Below are positions 1 through 9,716 of a DNA stretch of 64,000 nucleotides, piece by piece. Within the stretch, counting starts at the first letter, position 1. Each line of letters starts with the position of its first letter. Made by a program: the position numbers and the translations under genes. The DNA is from CAXBDP01 sp041689935. GTDB taxonomy: Bacteria > Bacteroidota > Bacteroidia > Cytophagales > Cyclobacteriaceae. A model generated the notes under the pieces. It made no database searches. It was not told where the DNA came from and saw nothing but the letters and a program-made list of their open reading frames with translations. The DNA is taken from positions 1-64,000 of the forward strand of contig JBDNFI010000109.1 in NCBI GenBank assembly GCA_041689935.1, read 5' to 3'.

Positions 1-78
1 AAAGATAATTTGAAAAATCGAATTTTAATTGATTTCTTTCCCGAGCAGAATACCAAACCCATATAATTTCACCGATTT

Positions 79-666
79 CTAAGGCTTTTTATATTGGTAA
101 TGGCCAATTATTTTGAAATTGAATAAACAGTCTTCCAATACTTGTCCTGCGCCAATATTATTTACAATTAAGTTTCTTTTTCCATCATTGGATTTTGTCT
201 TTGCAACCAAACCTATGTGCGTTATTCCACCACCCAAATTCCAACAAACTATGTCGCCAGGGGCGTACTTATTTGGGTCTTGCGATATCTCTTTTTCGAT
301 CCCATGTCGAGTAAAAAATGTCATAAGGTTGGGAACTTGCCGATGGTCGATATTTTTGTCTGGTCTTAATAGCCTCCAATTTTGTGGGTGCTTTGCGAAA
401 TTAGCTTTCATGTCTTCATGAACTTCTTTTTGCAAGTCAATTCCAAGTTTTCTGTAGGCCCGTATCACCACGTCCGTACATACTCCTTTATTTGCCGGCA
501 CATCTCCGTTTGGATAGTCAAGTTTGAAATATGTAGGGTCGTATTGAACGGTTTGCTTTATCAAAACCAACGATGAGTCAGCGAGTTGTTCATAGAAACT
601 AATCTGCCCAAATGCAGAATTAATTGCCAGTAGATAGAATATACTATTTAGCCAGATCTTTTTCAT
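79..666 (-). CDS. DUF1287 family exported protein
   Basis: The protein of about 195 residues has an N-terminal signal peptide (MKKIW, hydrophobic stretch, cleavage near AFGQ). Its mature part resembles the DUF1287 (YijF-like) family: a GVCTDVV segment, a VHEDM segment, the HRQVPNL motif followed by a TFFTR stretch, and a PGDIVCWNLGGG-ITHIGLV block like an NlpC/P60-type Cys/His core. I infer a periplasmic papain-like or amidase-like fold, but the substrate is unknown. An in-frame ATG lies 72 bases further upstream, but the signal peptide begins cleanly at 666, so I prefer that start. The upstream extension contains a GCGGGAGG octamer. It stands alone, next to the hydrolase gene on the same strand. 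Confidence 0.8.
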   Translation of the reverse strand: MKKIWLNSIFYLLAINSAFGQISFYEQLADSSLVLIKQTVQYDPTYFKLDYPNGDVPANKGVCTDVVIRAYRKLGIDLQKEVHEDMKANFAKHPQNWRLLRPDKNIDHRQVPNLMTFFTRHGIEKEISQDPNKYAPGDIVCWNLGGGITHIGLVAKTKSNDGKRNLIVNNIGAGQVLEDCLFNFKIIGHYQYKKP

Positions 667-765
667 GGTAATTGTGCTAACGGTTCTGGCTAATGTGGGT
701 TTTGGGTTTCTAAATAGCTGTTTACCTCCCGCACTCAATTGCTGTATTCATTTGATAAAAACCTA

Positions 766-2187
766 TTATTTTGATTCAAGCGTTTCCATAAGTTCAAAAC
801 AAAGCTTGTCAATGTTTCCCATCCTGGAACTGAATCCTGAGACATTGGAGAGTATTATAATTCCATTTTTGTTTTTCACATCAATGACCATCGACGATGA
901 ATATCCACCAGTTCCTCCATTATGCCAATGCCATTCATTATCTGAATGGGAGGGTATAATGTGCCAGCCTAACCCAACGTCCATAGTATCGTTTATTTCA
1001 AAAGTCTTTTGTCGGGTTAATTCTAAAGCCTTATTTGATGGATTAAATTGGGCAATCGCAAATTTTGATAAATCTTCTACATTCGATAAGATGCCACCTG
1101 CACCGACCAAAGCCGATAGCTCCCAATTAGACACTTCATTCCCTTCTTCGTCTAACCCTCTTACAAATATCTCAGTAACATTATTGGGATTTACTGTTGA
1201 ATTTAACATGTTAAATTCTGAGAATATCAGACTTTGTGATAGATTTTCATAACTAATACCTGCAATTTGACTTAAAGTATACCCAAGTAGACCGGTGCCT
1301 AAATTTGAATACTGATGTGTTCTTTTTAAGTTTTCATCTCTTTCCAACGATTTTGACAAATAATCTTCTAAGTCAATATCATCATAATCTTTATATGGAT
1401 TTTCAGGGTGTGAGGTGAAATCTAAATTAGAAGGCAAACTAGGAAGGCCGGAAGTATGATTTGCTAATTCTCCGAATGATAATTTGATATTGTCTTTTAA
1501 TGGGAAAGTTAAGTAATCATTTATATTGTCATCTAGCTTGATTTTCTTGCTGAGAACATACCCCGCGAGTACAGTAGACGTAAAAACCTTGGTAATTGAG
1601 CCAATTTCAAAAATGCTTTTAGAATTATTTTCGCTTGAGATCGTATCGTTGTTTCGTTTTATTCCGTAAAATTTCACATCTCCGTTTTCAATAATGGCAA
1701 TAGCAATTTGCGTCTGATTTGGGAAGTTGTTAGAATTCTCAAATAGTATCTCTGATTGATTTTTTGAAACGGTATTCTCATTATTTAATAGCCCGTTAAT
1801 AGCCTTTTTAGTTGGAGATTCCTCAGTGAAAGGTTTGACAAATAGTCCATTGATCTTTGATTGATCATCCAATGAGATATTAATACTCCATACAGCACGT
1901 TCAAATTCGGTCTTATAGGAAGCGTAAGAGCCATTTACATAATTACTGAATTGCCAATTGCTAATTTTTCCTTCTCTAGTCTTTAATCCTGATAAAAATT
2001 CAACAGTTTTATCAAATGGTAGAGCACGCTTCATTTCGGGAGAAAACATTGAGAAGACCCCTTCATAATTGTCACTATTATAATTTTCTACAAAACTTTC
2101 TATTGCCATTTTGTTTGCTGGTTTTTCTGTTTGTCCAAATGAAGTGTTTGCTGCTAGGATAAAAATAATGAGTACGATGTTTTTCAT
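766..2187 (-). CDS. Serine hydrolase, class C beta-lactamase/DD-peptidase fold, with DUF3887-like N-terminal domain
   Basis: 473 residues. A signal peptide (residues 1-19) is followed by a DUF3887-like domain (about 25-120) and a beta-lactamase-fold domain (about 150-470). The three catalytic motifs are visible: SxxK as SITK at 197-200, YxN as YSN at 293-295, and an HNGG box near 422 in place of KTG. In this family (Pfam Beta-lactamase, PF00144) the serine acts as an esterase, D-peptidase or lactamase; the HxG box is more usual for esterases and peptidases than for antibiotic-inactivating AmpC enzymes. Secreted, probably periplasmic. No obvious operon partner. The natural substrate cannot be read from the sequence. 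Confidence 0.88.
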   Translation of the reverse strand: MKNIVLIIFILAANTSFGQTEKPANKMAIESFVENYNSDNYEGVFSMFSPEMKRALPFDKTVEFLSGLKTREGKISNWQFSNYVNGSYASYKTEFERAVWSINISLDDQSKINGLFVKPFTEESPTKKAINGLLNNENTVSKNQSEILFENSNNFPNQTQIAIAIIENGDVKFYGIKRNNDTISSENNSKSIFEIGSITKVFTSTVLAGYVLSKKIKLDDNINDYLTFPLKDNIKLSFGELANHTSGLPSLPSNLDFTSHPENPYKDYDDIDLEDYLSKSLERDENLKRTHQYSNLGTGLLGYTLSQIAGISYENLSQSLIFSEFNMLNSTVNPNNVTEIFVRGLDEEGNEVSNWELSALVGAGGILSNVEDLSKFAIAQFNPSNKALELTRQKTFEINDTMDVGLGWHIIPSHSDNEWHWHNGGTGGYSSSMVIDVKNKNGIIILSNVSGFSSRMGNIDKLCFELMETLESK

Positions 2188-2405
2188 TTCTCATGGTGGT
2201 TTCTGTTCATAATGAATGTCAGCAATCTGGCATATTGAAAATAACTTACTATTTGACGTTTACTTTGCGAATGCAAACAACGCCTAAGTTTTTCAAGCTA
2301 AATTTTGAAATTGATTGACATTCTTTGAATATGTTAAATTTAATTTATTTCCTTAATCAGCCATTTAGCTGTTTTATTTTTAAACTCTTCATGGAATATA
2401 ACACG

Positions 2406-2588
2406 CTACTTTTCAATGTAATTGCCACGTATTTCCAGCAAAATTTTCTGATTCTTTGTCCACTCGATTACTTCGTCTTCAGCATTGCTAATTGAGGCAA
2501 TCTCTCTTAAAGCAATCGGAACTGCTAAGTCCTCAATTGAAGTTTGCCTACGAATAGGGTACTTGTGGATATGATCTACGGTAGACAT
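2406..2588 (-). CDS. Possible small protein of unknown function
   Basis: A 60-codon open frame with an ATG start and a soluble, charged product containing RRQTSIEDL and ALREIAS segments. I do not recognise the family. It sits alone in an intergenic region without an identifiable promoter, so it may be a genuine short gene, a gene remnant or chance. Composition is protein-like (mixed charged residues, no long low-complexity tract), which is the only positive argument. Confidence 0.3.
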   Translation of the reverse strand: MSTVDHIHKYPIRRQTSIEDLAVPIALREIASISNAEDEVIEWTKNQKILLEIRGNYIEK

Positions 2589-3065
2589 TGTTAGCTAGAC
2601 AACGAAAATTTTTCAGGACTTTCAATTTAATTTGGCCTACGGTCTTTATTTACGAAAACAGTTTCGTGTGCACGACCAAACTGAAGTGCTTAGCAAATTT
2701 TTTCGATTTTATCTTAATTGCCCATGGCTAAATATTGGTCTTTTTCAATTTAAGTCAGCTGCTTCCTTTGATGGCAAAACCGATTGGGTCATTTCTTTAA
2801 GTGTTTGCTAAATATCCAACTCTAATAGGAGTAGCCGACATTTCCTTAGTTTGAGACGTTGACGGATAATGAATAAGAACCTGAATAATAATAAATTACG
2901 CTTATGAAATGCTTGCTGCCGAAATCCATGACCGAAAAATGAGTGGAGCCTAAGAATTATTGATAAGTTAATACCTTTGACTCCTTAGTGAAGGAGTTTG
3001 TGCAAAAGTTCTTATTTTGCAACGTTCTAGACCGATATTGTTAATCTTTTTAACCAAATCAAATT
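2589..3065. other. Intergenic region, no gene found
   Basis: About 480 bases between a possible small gene and the sensor-like gene. I found no convincing open frame or homology remnant in it. A short inverted repeat (ACTCCTTAGTGAAGGAGT, near 2980) is the only structure noted. Confidence 0.5.
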
Positions 3066-3659
3066 GTGGAATTTTATAACAAAGTAAAGTGGGTTCTTGG
3101 AATTATGATAGTTTTTGTTCTGATTGTCGCAACAAATCTAATAGATAGAAATAATTTTTTACGCGTTAAAGATTCTGTAGAAACAATTTATGAAGATCGC
3201 CTCGTTGCAAATGACTTGATCTTTGAAATGTCTAAATCGGTTCAAGAAATAGAATTGGCCGTTGCTAAATCTGATTCAGGTTTCTTTTTGGAGAAAAGCA
3301 AGCAAGTGAATAATGAAATTCAGGGTTTCGTGACCAGTTTTGAGCAAACTAAGTTGACATTGGACGAAGAGAGTATATTTATTAAGTTTAAAAGTAATTT
3401 AGAATTATTAAGAAATTCTGAAACTGCTTTTATTGAGTCGAATTTCGTTCAAAAGGCTACTTTGGAGAAACAGATATCAAAGGTGAGGAACAATCTTTAC
3501 GCTCTGGCGAAAATTCAGTTGATTGAAGGACAAAGGCAAATGTCAATCAGCAAAAAAGCAATTGATATAGTTGAGCTGTTCACTCAATTGGAAATATATT
3601 TATTGATTTTTCTCGCAATTATTGTTCAAATAATTGTGATTTATAATCCTAAGGATTAG
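3066..3659 (+). CDS. Membrane sensor stub with MCP-type four-helix-bundle region
   Basis: 197 residues starting at a GTG codon; the first internal ATG would remove half of the first membrane helix, so GTG is the better start. Predicted layout: TM1 (about 8-25), a long helical extracytoplasmic segment (about 28-170) like the four-helix-bundle ligand-binding domain of chemoreceptors (4HB_MCP), and TM2 (about 175-193) followed by only four residues. The HAMP and signalling domains of a receptor are absent, so it cannot signal like a classic MCP. I infer a two-TM sensor or accessory protein; similar short proteins are common in Bacteroidota. Monocistronic as far as can be seen. Confidence 0.6.
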   Translation: MEFYNKVKWVLGIMIVFVLIVATNLIDRNNFLRVKDSVETIYEDRLVANDLIFEMSKSVQEIELAVAKSDSGFFLEKSKQVNNEIQGFVTSFEQTKLTLDEESIFIKFKSNLELLRNSETAFIESNFVQKATLEKQISKVRNNLYALAKIQLIEGQRQMSISKKAIDIVELFTQLEIYLLIFLAIIVQIIVIYNPKD

Positions 3660-3997
3660 AAAATATTGTTATTGATGGCTTGGTTCCTTGCCTTTGGGTG
3701 AATTTCTGAGATGAAGTTTATTAGAAGCTCAGATTGCATAAAGCCGAAAGTAATCGCCTAAATGCTGTCAAAATATGCGGAGTGACCAATAAATAGCTAA
3801 GTCAACTTTCCACTTGAGGCAGTTTATTTTAAGTGAAAAAGTCTTTCTCCTTTTGTATTAAAATTTGATCGAATCGTTGAAATTGTGTTTTCCTCCCGCT
3901 TTGTTCAAAACCAATGTATAGCAAGGCAATTCGAGTAAATGGGTGGTGGTCAGTTAGCTAATTTTCTTCTTTTAGCCTAATCAGATTTTAGCTAGCT
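3660..3997. other. Intergenic region, no gene found
   Basis: About 340 bases between convergent genes. It contains one CCTCCCGC octamer (3892-3899). No hairpin with a T-tract was recognised, although a terminator would be expected here. Confidence 0.5.
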
Positions 3998-4675
3998 CTA
4001 AATGATTCTGCCATCATCCATCTCTATAGTTCGACCCGTATTTCCAGCAAAGTGTAAATCATGTGTTACCACTAGAAGTGTTTTTTTGTAGACATCCGTC
4101 AGTTCCTTAAAGATGTCGTACACCATATCAGTATTTTTATTGTCCAAATTTCCGGTGGGTTCATCGCACATGATTATAAGCGGGTCGTTGATCATGGACC
4201 TTGCGATAGATACTCGCTGCTTTTCTCCACCAGATAGCTTGTAGGCCATTTTATGCGCAAGGTGTTCAATGCCTAAATTTTTCAGTAAAGAAGATGCTTT
4301 GCTTTCCAATGCTGCTTCAGTGGCCTTATCGAGTTTGAAACCTGGCAACATTACGTTCTTCAGTACGGTGAATTCATTGAGCAAATAGTGGAATTGAAAT
4401 ACAAACCCTATTTTTTCATTGCGGACGGCAGCTAGTTCTTTTTCTGTTTTGCCACGCATGCTTATATTGTCGATAAGGAGCTCTCCTGTATAGTTTGTAT
4501 CCATGGTCGAAAGAATATAAAGTAGGGTGGATTTGCCACAGCCCGACTTGCCCGTAACCGAAACGAACTCCCCACGGTTTAGTGTAAATGAAATATCTTT
4601 TAATACGTCAATTTTTACCGGATCAGTAAATGATTTGTAGATTGCGCGCGCTTCCAGTACAATGTTACTTTCCAT
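3998..4675 (-). CDS. ABC transporter ATP-binding protein, MacB/LolD type
   Basis: 225 residues, normal length for a stand-alone MacB/LolD-class ATPase. Walker A is GKSGCGKST (42-50), the Q-loop is near 94, the signature LSGGE at 147-151, Walker B LIIMCDE (166-172) and the switch His in VVTHD. It is the last gene of a three-gene minus-strand operon; its ATG directly abuts the stop of the permease gene, so translation is probably coupled. With the adaptor and the FtsX-type permease it should form a tripartite pump energising export from inner membrane or periplasm. The cargo (drug, lipoprotein, peptide) is not identifiable. Confidence 0.93.
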   Translation of the reverse strand: MESNIVLEARAIYKSFTDPVKIDVLKDISFTLNRGEFVSVTGKSGCGKSTLLYILSTMDTNYTGELLIDNISMRGKTEKELAAVRNEKIGFVFQFHYLLNEFTVLKNVMLPGFKLDKATEAALESKASSLLKNLGIEHLAHKMAYKLSGGEKQRVSIARSMINDPLIIMCDEPTGNLDNKNTDMVYDIFKELTDVYKKTLLVVTHDLHFAGNTGRTIEMDDGRII

Positions 4676-5935
4676 TTATTTGCCTCTTATGATATCAACA
4701 GGGTCAATTTTACTCGCTTTTCTGGCAGGAAACCAACCTGCTAGATAGGTGGTAGCTAATGCGAATACCACTGCTATGATATAATATTGAATTCCGTAAT
4801 CGATGGGATAAGTGGTGACAGTAGGGAGCGATTCGGTAACAAAAGGAATTGCATCAATGCCTTTTGAAAGGGAAAATCCGAAAATTACACCTACGATTGC
4901 TCCAAAAATACCTATACTTAGTGAAATGGTCGTGAAAATTTTCTTGACATCGGAGCCTGCAAAGCCAGTAGCTTTTAATATGGCAATGGTGTCCATTTTT
5001 TCATAGATAAGCATATTGAGGATATTGTAGATTCCAAAGCCAGATACGATCAATAATGTGATACCAACGGCATAGGAAATAATGGAACGTACACCGCTGC
5101 CTGTTTCGAACTGGGCATTGGCTGTTTGTATATCTTCCGCGTCCAGCCTGAATATCTTTTCATATTCTCGGCCAAGTGCTGGGGAAATGTTCAGGTCGTA
5201 TAGCTTTACTTGGATATCGCTTATATAATTACTGTTTTTGCCTAACAGCTTTTGTGTGGTAGCTACACTGGCATAGCTTTGCGTATTGTCTATTTCAGCC
5301 AAGCCTGATTGGAAAAAGCCAACGACTTTCAGTGGGAATTGCTCGCCTCCGGTTGTAGTCACAGTAATAACTTCTCCGACCTTTGCCATCATTTTGTCGG
5401 CTGCTCCTTTGCCAAGAATGATGCTGTTGGCCGTGTATTTAAGGTCAAAATAATTGCCTTCTATTACATAATCACCAAAGAAGAAAAGTTTAGCTTCTTG
5501 CTCCACGTCTACGCCATTGATAATGCCATTCAAATCAATGTTTCCAAGGTTGTAAAAAACCTGACTTGTTACCTTCGGTGCTACCCCTAGCACTCTTGGG
5601 TCAGTATTTAGTTTTTTAATGATTTGTTCAGCATCATGGATTTCTTTTCTCTCATTGGCGGGTTTTATAGAGCTCACAAAATTGTGGTAGCCGTGGTATT
5701 GGCTGGATAAATCAATAGGTTGAAATTCGGAGGGTCGAATGTCATTGTATAGGCGAATATGAGGAGTGCGATTCAATACCAATCCATCGAGTAAACTATT
5801 CAACCCTTCCATAAACCCAAGCAGAGTGATGAAAAGCATGATGCTAAATGTGACACCAATAGCGGCCACCAATGTTTGCTTCCATCGGGCAAGTAAAAGT
5901 GCTTTAGCAATTTCTGTAATGTGTTTTATTTTCAC
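4676..5935 (-). CDS. ABC transporter permease, FtsX/MacB family
   Basis: 419 residues. TM1 lies near residues 20-42, followed by a large periplasmic domain (about 45-280) and three C-terminal TM segments (about 285-305, 335-360, 380-402), which is the FtsX/MacB_PCD layout. The C-terminus (WFPARKASKIDPVDIIRGK) is the classic coupling end of this family. The start codon overlaps the adaptor stop by four bases (5932-5935), and the next gene is the ATPase. Acts as the mechanotransmission permease of the efflux system. Confidence 0.92.
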   Translation of the reverse strand: MKIKHITEIAKALLLARWKQTLVAAIGVTFSIMLFITLLGFMEGLNSLLDGLVLNRTPHIRLYNDIRPSEFQPIDLSSQYHGYHNFVSSIKPANERKEIHDAEQIIKKLNTDPRVLGVAPKVTSQVFYNLGNIDLNGIINGVDVEQEAKLFFFGDYVIEGNYFDLKYTANSIILGKGAADKMMAKVGEVITVTTTGGEQFPLKVVGFFQSGLAEIDNTQSYASVATTQKLLGKNSNYISDIQVKLYDLNISPALGREYEKIFRLDAEDIQTANAQFETGSGVRSIISYAVGITLLIVSGFGIYNILNMLIYEKMDTIAILKATGFAGSDVKKIFTTISLSIGIFGAIVGVIFGFSLSKGIDAIPFVTESLPTVTTYPIDYGIQYYIIAVVFALATTYLAGWFPARKASKIDPVDIIRGK

Positions 5936-7014
5936 TTTTCAGGCAATTCTAAACGTGTGCTTTTATCTATTCCACTCTTTATTTCAACCAAATTATAGTC
6001 CATCAAGCCGACACGTACTTTTTGAAGAATCCCGCCTGCTAGCACCACTGTGGAGTCGTTGACTAAATAATTTCTTGGGATGGTCATTACATTTTCTTTT
6101 GTTTGGATCACAATATTAGCCTCAGCGGTAAGATTGGGAAATAGTTTTTCAGGCATTTTGGTAAATATCGCCTCAGCTTTGAAAGACCTTGTTCTCTCGT
6201 TCATCATTGGGTCAATAGACCTGATACTCGCTTCAAACAATTGTGATTGATAGCTATCCATTCGTATGATCACTTGCTGCTCAGGTTTTATTTTCACGAC
6301 ATCCAACTCATCAATGCTTAGCTCAATGATAAATTCATCAGTACCAAGCACAGCAATAGCATTCATACTGTTGACCAATTCGCCTACTTCCTTATTGATT
6401 TTATACACGATGCCATCCACTTCGCTTCTGATAATTAGGTCATCCTCGAGTAATTCCGCAATCTGCAAATTGTTTTTGCTTTGATTTGAGGCGAGTCTCA
6501 ACTGACGGTTCAATTCATCGTACCTTATTTTCGCGTTCGTTAAACTAGCCTTCGAGTTTTGAAAATTCAATTCCCTTTGCTCAAGATCAATTTTTCTACC
6601 TATGTTTTTATCCCATAAATTTTTTTGTCGTACATACAACAAGGAGTCATTAATGAGTTTCTTTTCAGCTAATTCGATGTTGTTTTCAGCATCTTCCAAT
6701 TTATCGGCATTAACGAAAAAGTCGGCAGCTTCAGAGGCAAGTCGTGCATTCTCGGTAGCTATTTTTGAGTTCTTAGAGTCTAATTGAAAAAGAGGTTCTC
6801 CCTTTTTCACGAGTGCCCCTTCTTCGACAAAAACTTCTTCGATGATGCCATTTAGTGTACTAAAGACTTCGTATTGATTTTTACTTTTTATGATCCCTGA
6901 TGCATATACGCTTTCAGTTATGTTCTTTATCTCAGGAGTTATCGATTCCTCTTTATTATTACAGGATAACAATAGAAGAAATACTAAAAGCAGGAACGGG
7001 ATTTTACAATTCAT
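5932..7014 (-). CDS. HlyD/MacA-type periplasmic adaptor lipoprotein
   Basis: 360 residues with a lipoprotein signal (LLLLSC, Cys18). A split biotinyl-lipoyl-like domain flanks a long coiled-coil hairpin (about residues 90-185, rich in A/E/K/N/L), followed by beta-barrel and membrane-proximal segments. This is the membrane-fusion protein family that joins an inner-membrane ABC permease to an outer-membrane channel. No TolC gene is next to it, so the channel must be supplied from elsewhere. First gene of the operon; its end overlaps the permease start. Confidence 0.9.
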   Translation of the reverse strand: MNCKIPFLLLVFLLLLSCNNKEESITPEIKNITESVYASGIIKSKNQYEVFSTLNGIIEEVFVEEGALVKKGEPLFQLDSKNSKIATENARLASEAADFFVNADKLEDAENNIELAEKKLINDSLLYVRQKNLWDKNIGRKIDLEQRELNFQNSKASLTNAKIRYDELNRQLRLASNQSKNNLQIAELLEDDLIIRSEVDGIVYKINKEVGELVNSMNAIAVLGTDEFIIELSIDELDVVKIKPEQQVIIRMDSYQSQLFEASIRSIDPMMNERTRSFKAEAIFTKMPEKLFPNLTAEANIVIQTKENVMTIPRNYLVNDSTVVLAGGILQKVRVGLMDYNLVEIKSGIDKSTRLELPEK

Positions 7015-7251
7015 CAGATTTTGTATTTCTATAGTTAATACCTTAACTCCGATGGTTTTCTTGGTGGAGGCTAAAGCACTATGAATGAAATATTTGCTTA
7101 ATACGATTCGCGTGGTTGCGCACTTAATTTAGCAAAAGAATTGACCATTTGTTGAATTTTGAAAGTTTTTAAAAGCGGGAGGGCAAGGGATCATTAATTT
7201 TCAAGTGGCTTTTTTATCTAAATAGCCTGAAACATTATTTATAGCTTTGTT

Positions 7252-7611
7252 TTAATACGTTTGTTCTCGTATAGATTTAGTGATGGAAGACCTCACTTCT
7301 CCTGTATGCTTTGTGGTTTTAGTTTCTATAAGTATGATTTGACATTCGTCTATTGAAGAAACTCTATGATTAATTCCTTTCGGAACCACAAACATATCTC
7401 CGCTTCGCATAGTGAAATCAGCCTCATTTTCAATTTCCATTAGAAGTGACCCTTCTATTACGTAAAATAATTCATCCTCATTTTCGTGATTATGCCATGG
7501 GACTTCTTGCCCTTTAATTTTGGCGATTTTTACATATTGATCATTTACTTCAGCAATTATTTTTGGAGAGAAGTAATTCTTAACTTCTTTGAAATGGTCT
7601 TTTATATTCAT
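7252..7611 (-). CDS. Cupin domain protein
   Basis: 119 residues. One double-stranded beta-helix cupin domain is visible: motif 1 as HNHENEDELFYVIEG with two His and a Glu as probable metal ligands, and motif 2 as PKGINHRV with the final His. Small single-domain cupins of this type bind a metal and act as sugar isomerase-like enzymes, dioxygenases or small-molecule sensors; nothing here decides between these. Stands alone on the minus strand. Confidence 0.85.
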   Translation of the reverse strand: MNIKDHFKEVKNYFSPKIIAEVNDQYVKIAKIKGQEVPWHNHENEDELFYVIEGSLLMEIENEADFTMRSGDMFVVPKGINHRVSSIDECQIILIETKTTKHTGEVRSSITKSIREQTY

Positions 7612-7932
7612 TTGATTTCTTTTTCTGGTGGTAGATAAAGCGATAAGATATGCAGATAGCTTTTGATTTTTTCATATCTCCAAACTAGAAGATTTTCACA
7701 TCAGTTTCAAGTGACTTTATATATAAAAGTGTTATGTCGTTTGTAGGTACCAGTTTTCGTGTCAATATTTTGAACAAACACCTCCGTACATTCAAGTTTG
7801 AATAAATGCGGGCTATAGCAATCAATGATAAGCATTCTACTGAACCATCCCTGAAAATAATGAGGATAAGCCAGAAATTGTTTGTCCTCCCGCTGTTTTC
7901 CCATGCTAGTCATCTTTCCAATTAGTCACAAA
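7612..7932. other. Intergenic region, no supported gene
   Basis: About 320 bases between the cupin gene and the lipA terminator. A 68-codon open frame (7707-7913) on the minus strand has no start context or recognisable composition, so I do not call it. One CCTCCCGC octamer lies at 7886-7893. Confidence 0.5.
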
Positions 7933-7960
7933 AAAATCGCAACCTATTGGCTGCGATTTT
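7933..7960 (-). terminator. Intrinsic terminator of lipA
   Basis: Perfect 9-bp inverted repeat AAAATCGCA / TGCGATTTT with a 10-base loop. On the minus strand the stem runs directly into a T-tract (GCGATTTTTTT). It lies about 28 bases beyond the lipA stop codon, in the right orientation to end that transcript. Confidence 0.85.
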
Positions 7961-7987
7961 CTTATCTTTTCTAATTTCTCCTTTTTA

Positions 7988-8872
7988 TCACACATGAACA
8001 TGTCTTTCGGCATGGTACGACGAACGCACCAACGGACCAGATTCTACGTATTTGATTCCGCGTTTTAATCCTTCTTCCTTAAAGAACGCAAACTTATCTG
8101 GGTGTACAAACTCCTGCACTTCATAGTGCATTTTGGTCGGCTGTAAGTATTGTCCCAATGTTAATATATCTAGGCCTTGGGCAGCTACATCATCCATCAG
8201 TTTGAATATCTCATCGTCTGTTTCGCCTAATCCAAGCATTGCGCCAGATTTGCTACGTTTTCCATACTCCTTTATGCGTCTTAGTTCTTCCAAACTACGA
8301 TCATATTTGGCTTGTGGACGCACCCTGCGATATAGGCCTTCTACTGTTTCCATATTATGCGAAACGACTTCTTGGCCAGCACTGATCATTCTTTCTAATG
8401 CCGCCCAGTTGCCTTTCACATCCGGAATCAAGGTCTCAATGGTTGTTTCTGGCGATAGTTTCTTCGTTTCTACTACCGTTTGATACCATATTTCGGCACC
8501 ACGATCTTTCAGTTCATCTCTGTTTACCGAGGTAAGCACCGCATGCTTCACACCCATTAGTTTAATGGCTTCGGCGACTCTTCTTGGCTCATCCTCGTCA
8601 TACTCGGGTGGGCGGCCAGTTGCTACCGCACAAAATGTACATCCTCTCGTGCATACATTGCCCAGAATCATAAATGTGGCAGTGCCGGCTCCCCAGCATT
8701 CGCCCATATTTGGGCAATTGCCACTTTCGCAGATGGTATGTAATTTATATTGATCCACAAGCTTTCTTACCTTGGCATATTCTTTACCTACAGGAAGTTT
8801 TACTCTCAGCCAACTAGGCTTTTTGTTACTTCGCTGGGCTTTTTCTTCAGAAACTATGGGTAATTCTATCAT
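7988..8872 (-). CDS. lipA: Lipoyl synthase
   Basis: 294 residues, the normal LipA length. It inserts two sulfurs into the octanoyl chain on E2/GcvH lipoyl domains, using two 4Fe-4S clusters and radical SAM chemistry. Both cysteine triads are present: the auxiliary cluster C48/C53/C59 in CESGNCPNMGEC and the radical SAM C74/C78/C81 in CTRGCTFC. The conserved C-terminal RSSYHA serine motif is intact. It supplies the cofactor for 2-oxoacid dehydrogenases such as the E1-fusion system encoded at 14.7-16.7 kb. Monocistronic, with its own terminator. Confidence 0.98.
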   Translation of the reverse strand: MIELPIVSEEKAQRSNKKPSWLRVKLPVGKEYAKVRKLVDQYKLHTICESGNCPNMGECWGAGTATFMILGNVCTRGCTFCAVATGRPPEYDEDEPRRVAEAIKLMGVKHAVLTSVNRDELKDRGAEIWYQTVVETKKLSPETTIETLIPDVKGNWAALERMISAGQEVVSHNMETVEGLYRRVRPQAKYDRSLEELRRIKEYGKRSKSGAMLGLGETDDEIFKLMDDVAAQGLDILTLGQYLQPTKMHYEVQEFVHPDKFAFFKEEGLKRGIKYVESGPLVRSSYHAERHVHV

Positions 8873-8922
8873 TCCTTTTTATTTGCTACAAAGGTACATA
8901 ATTTGGAAAATTTAGGTTCCCT

Positions 8923-9645
8923 CTATCTCCTTCTGCCGAAGTAAAGGGAGACATAGGCTGAGGAATAAAAGTTGCGATTTTCGGCAGTTGGGATAATGAT
9001 AATGTCATCTCTAAAGCCTTCCACCATTAGGCCAGCTTCTATTCCGGTAATATTGGAGCGGAAAGTTCCAAACTCAAAATTGACACCTGCTTTTGCATGG
9101 GCACCAATTTTCAATTGCGATTCCCCAAGGCCTCTAAGTAAGCCGCCATTTCCCAAGATATTATTTTGGTTGGCATGTATTTCTGGATCGAACGGTACGC
9201 GTACGCTGCTTGTAGGCCCTGTGGCATATTCTATATAATAGGGCGATACCATACCGATGGTTGGCCCGGCAGCACCCAATATCGATACTTGTACGCCTTG
9301 CTTTTGCGCCTTCTTGAAGAGGAGGTATTCGGCACCATACTGTGGGCGAATAGAATATAAATAGTTTTGCTTGCCCCAAATATATGAATTCCCAATAAAT
9401 GTGGTATAACGCACTTCTTTGGGATGTTTCACATTAGAAATCTCAAGTCCAAAACTTTCCGTCAGCTTTTCAGATTTTACTCGATTGTATCGGAATATCA
9501 ATCCGCCTATCAATCCGCCATTTGTATTTTTATTCACGCCATAAATTATTTCCGAAGAATAGTCTTTTGCCAGTCTAGTTTGGGCAAATAAGCTACTCGT
9601 GGCTAGGAGTACTAGGACTATTATCAAAATTGATTTATTGTACAT
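8923..9645 (-). CDS. Exported protein, probable outer-membrane beta-barrel
   Basis: About 240 residues. An upstream in-frame ATG exists at 9696, but the signal peptide (MYNKS, hydrophobic core, cleavage at LFAQ) begins at 9645. The mature part has alternating hydrophobic/polar strands and ends in a short beta-strand-like segment with a basic tail (YFGRRR), typical of small Bacteroidota outer-membrane proteins. I do not recognise a named family. It is upstream of lipA on the same strand with about 50 bases between them, so co-transcription is possible. Confidence 0.7.
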   Translation of the reverse strand: MYNKSILIIVLVLLATSSLFAQTRLAKDYSSEIIYGVNKNTNGGLIGGLIFRYNRVKSEKLTESFGLEISNVKHPKEVRYTTFIGNSYIWGKQNYLYSIRPQYGAEYLLFKKAQKQGVQVSILGAAGPTIGMVSPYYIEYATGPTSSVRVPFDPEIHANQNNILGNGGLLRGLGESQLKIGAHAKAGVNFEFGTFRSNITGIEAGLMVEGFRDDIIIIPTAENRNFYSSAYVSLYFGRRR

Positions 9646-9716
9646 CGGGCTGCTTGTCTTTAATTTGGAAACAAAGTACGTAATTTTGAAAAACACTAAA
9701 AAGGAGTAATAGGTTT

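Noticed and set aside
665..1252. 195-codon plus-strand frame
   Set aside because: It is the shadow of the beta-lactamase-fold gene in the opposite strand.
7707..7913. 68-codon open frame on the minus strand
   Set aside because: No recognisable family, start context or protein-like pattern; contains an octamer and lies in intergenic DNA.
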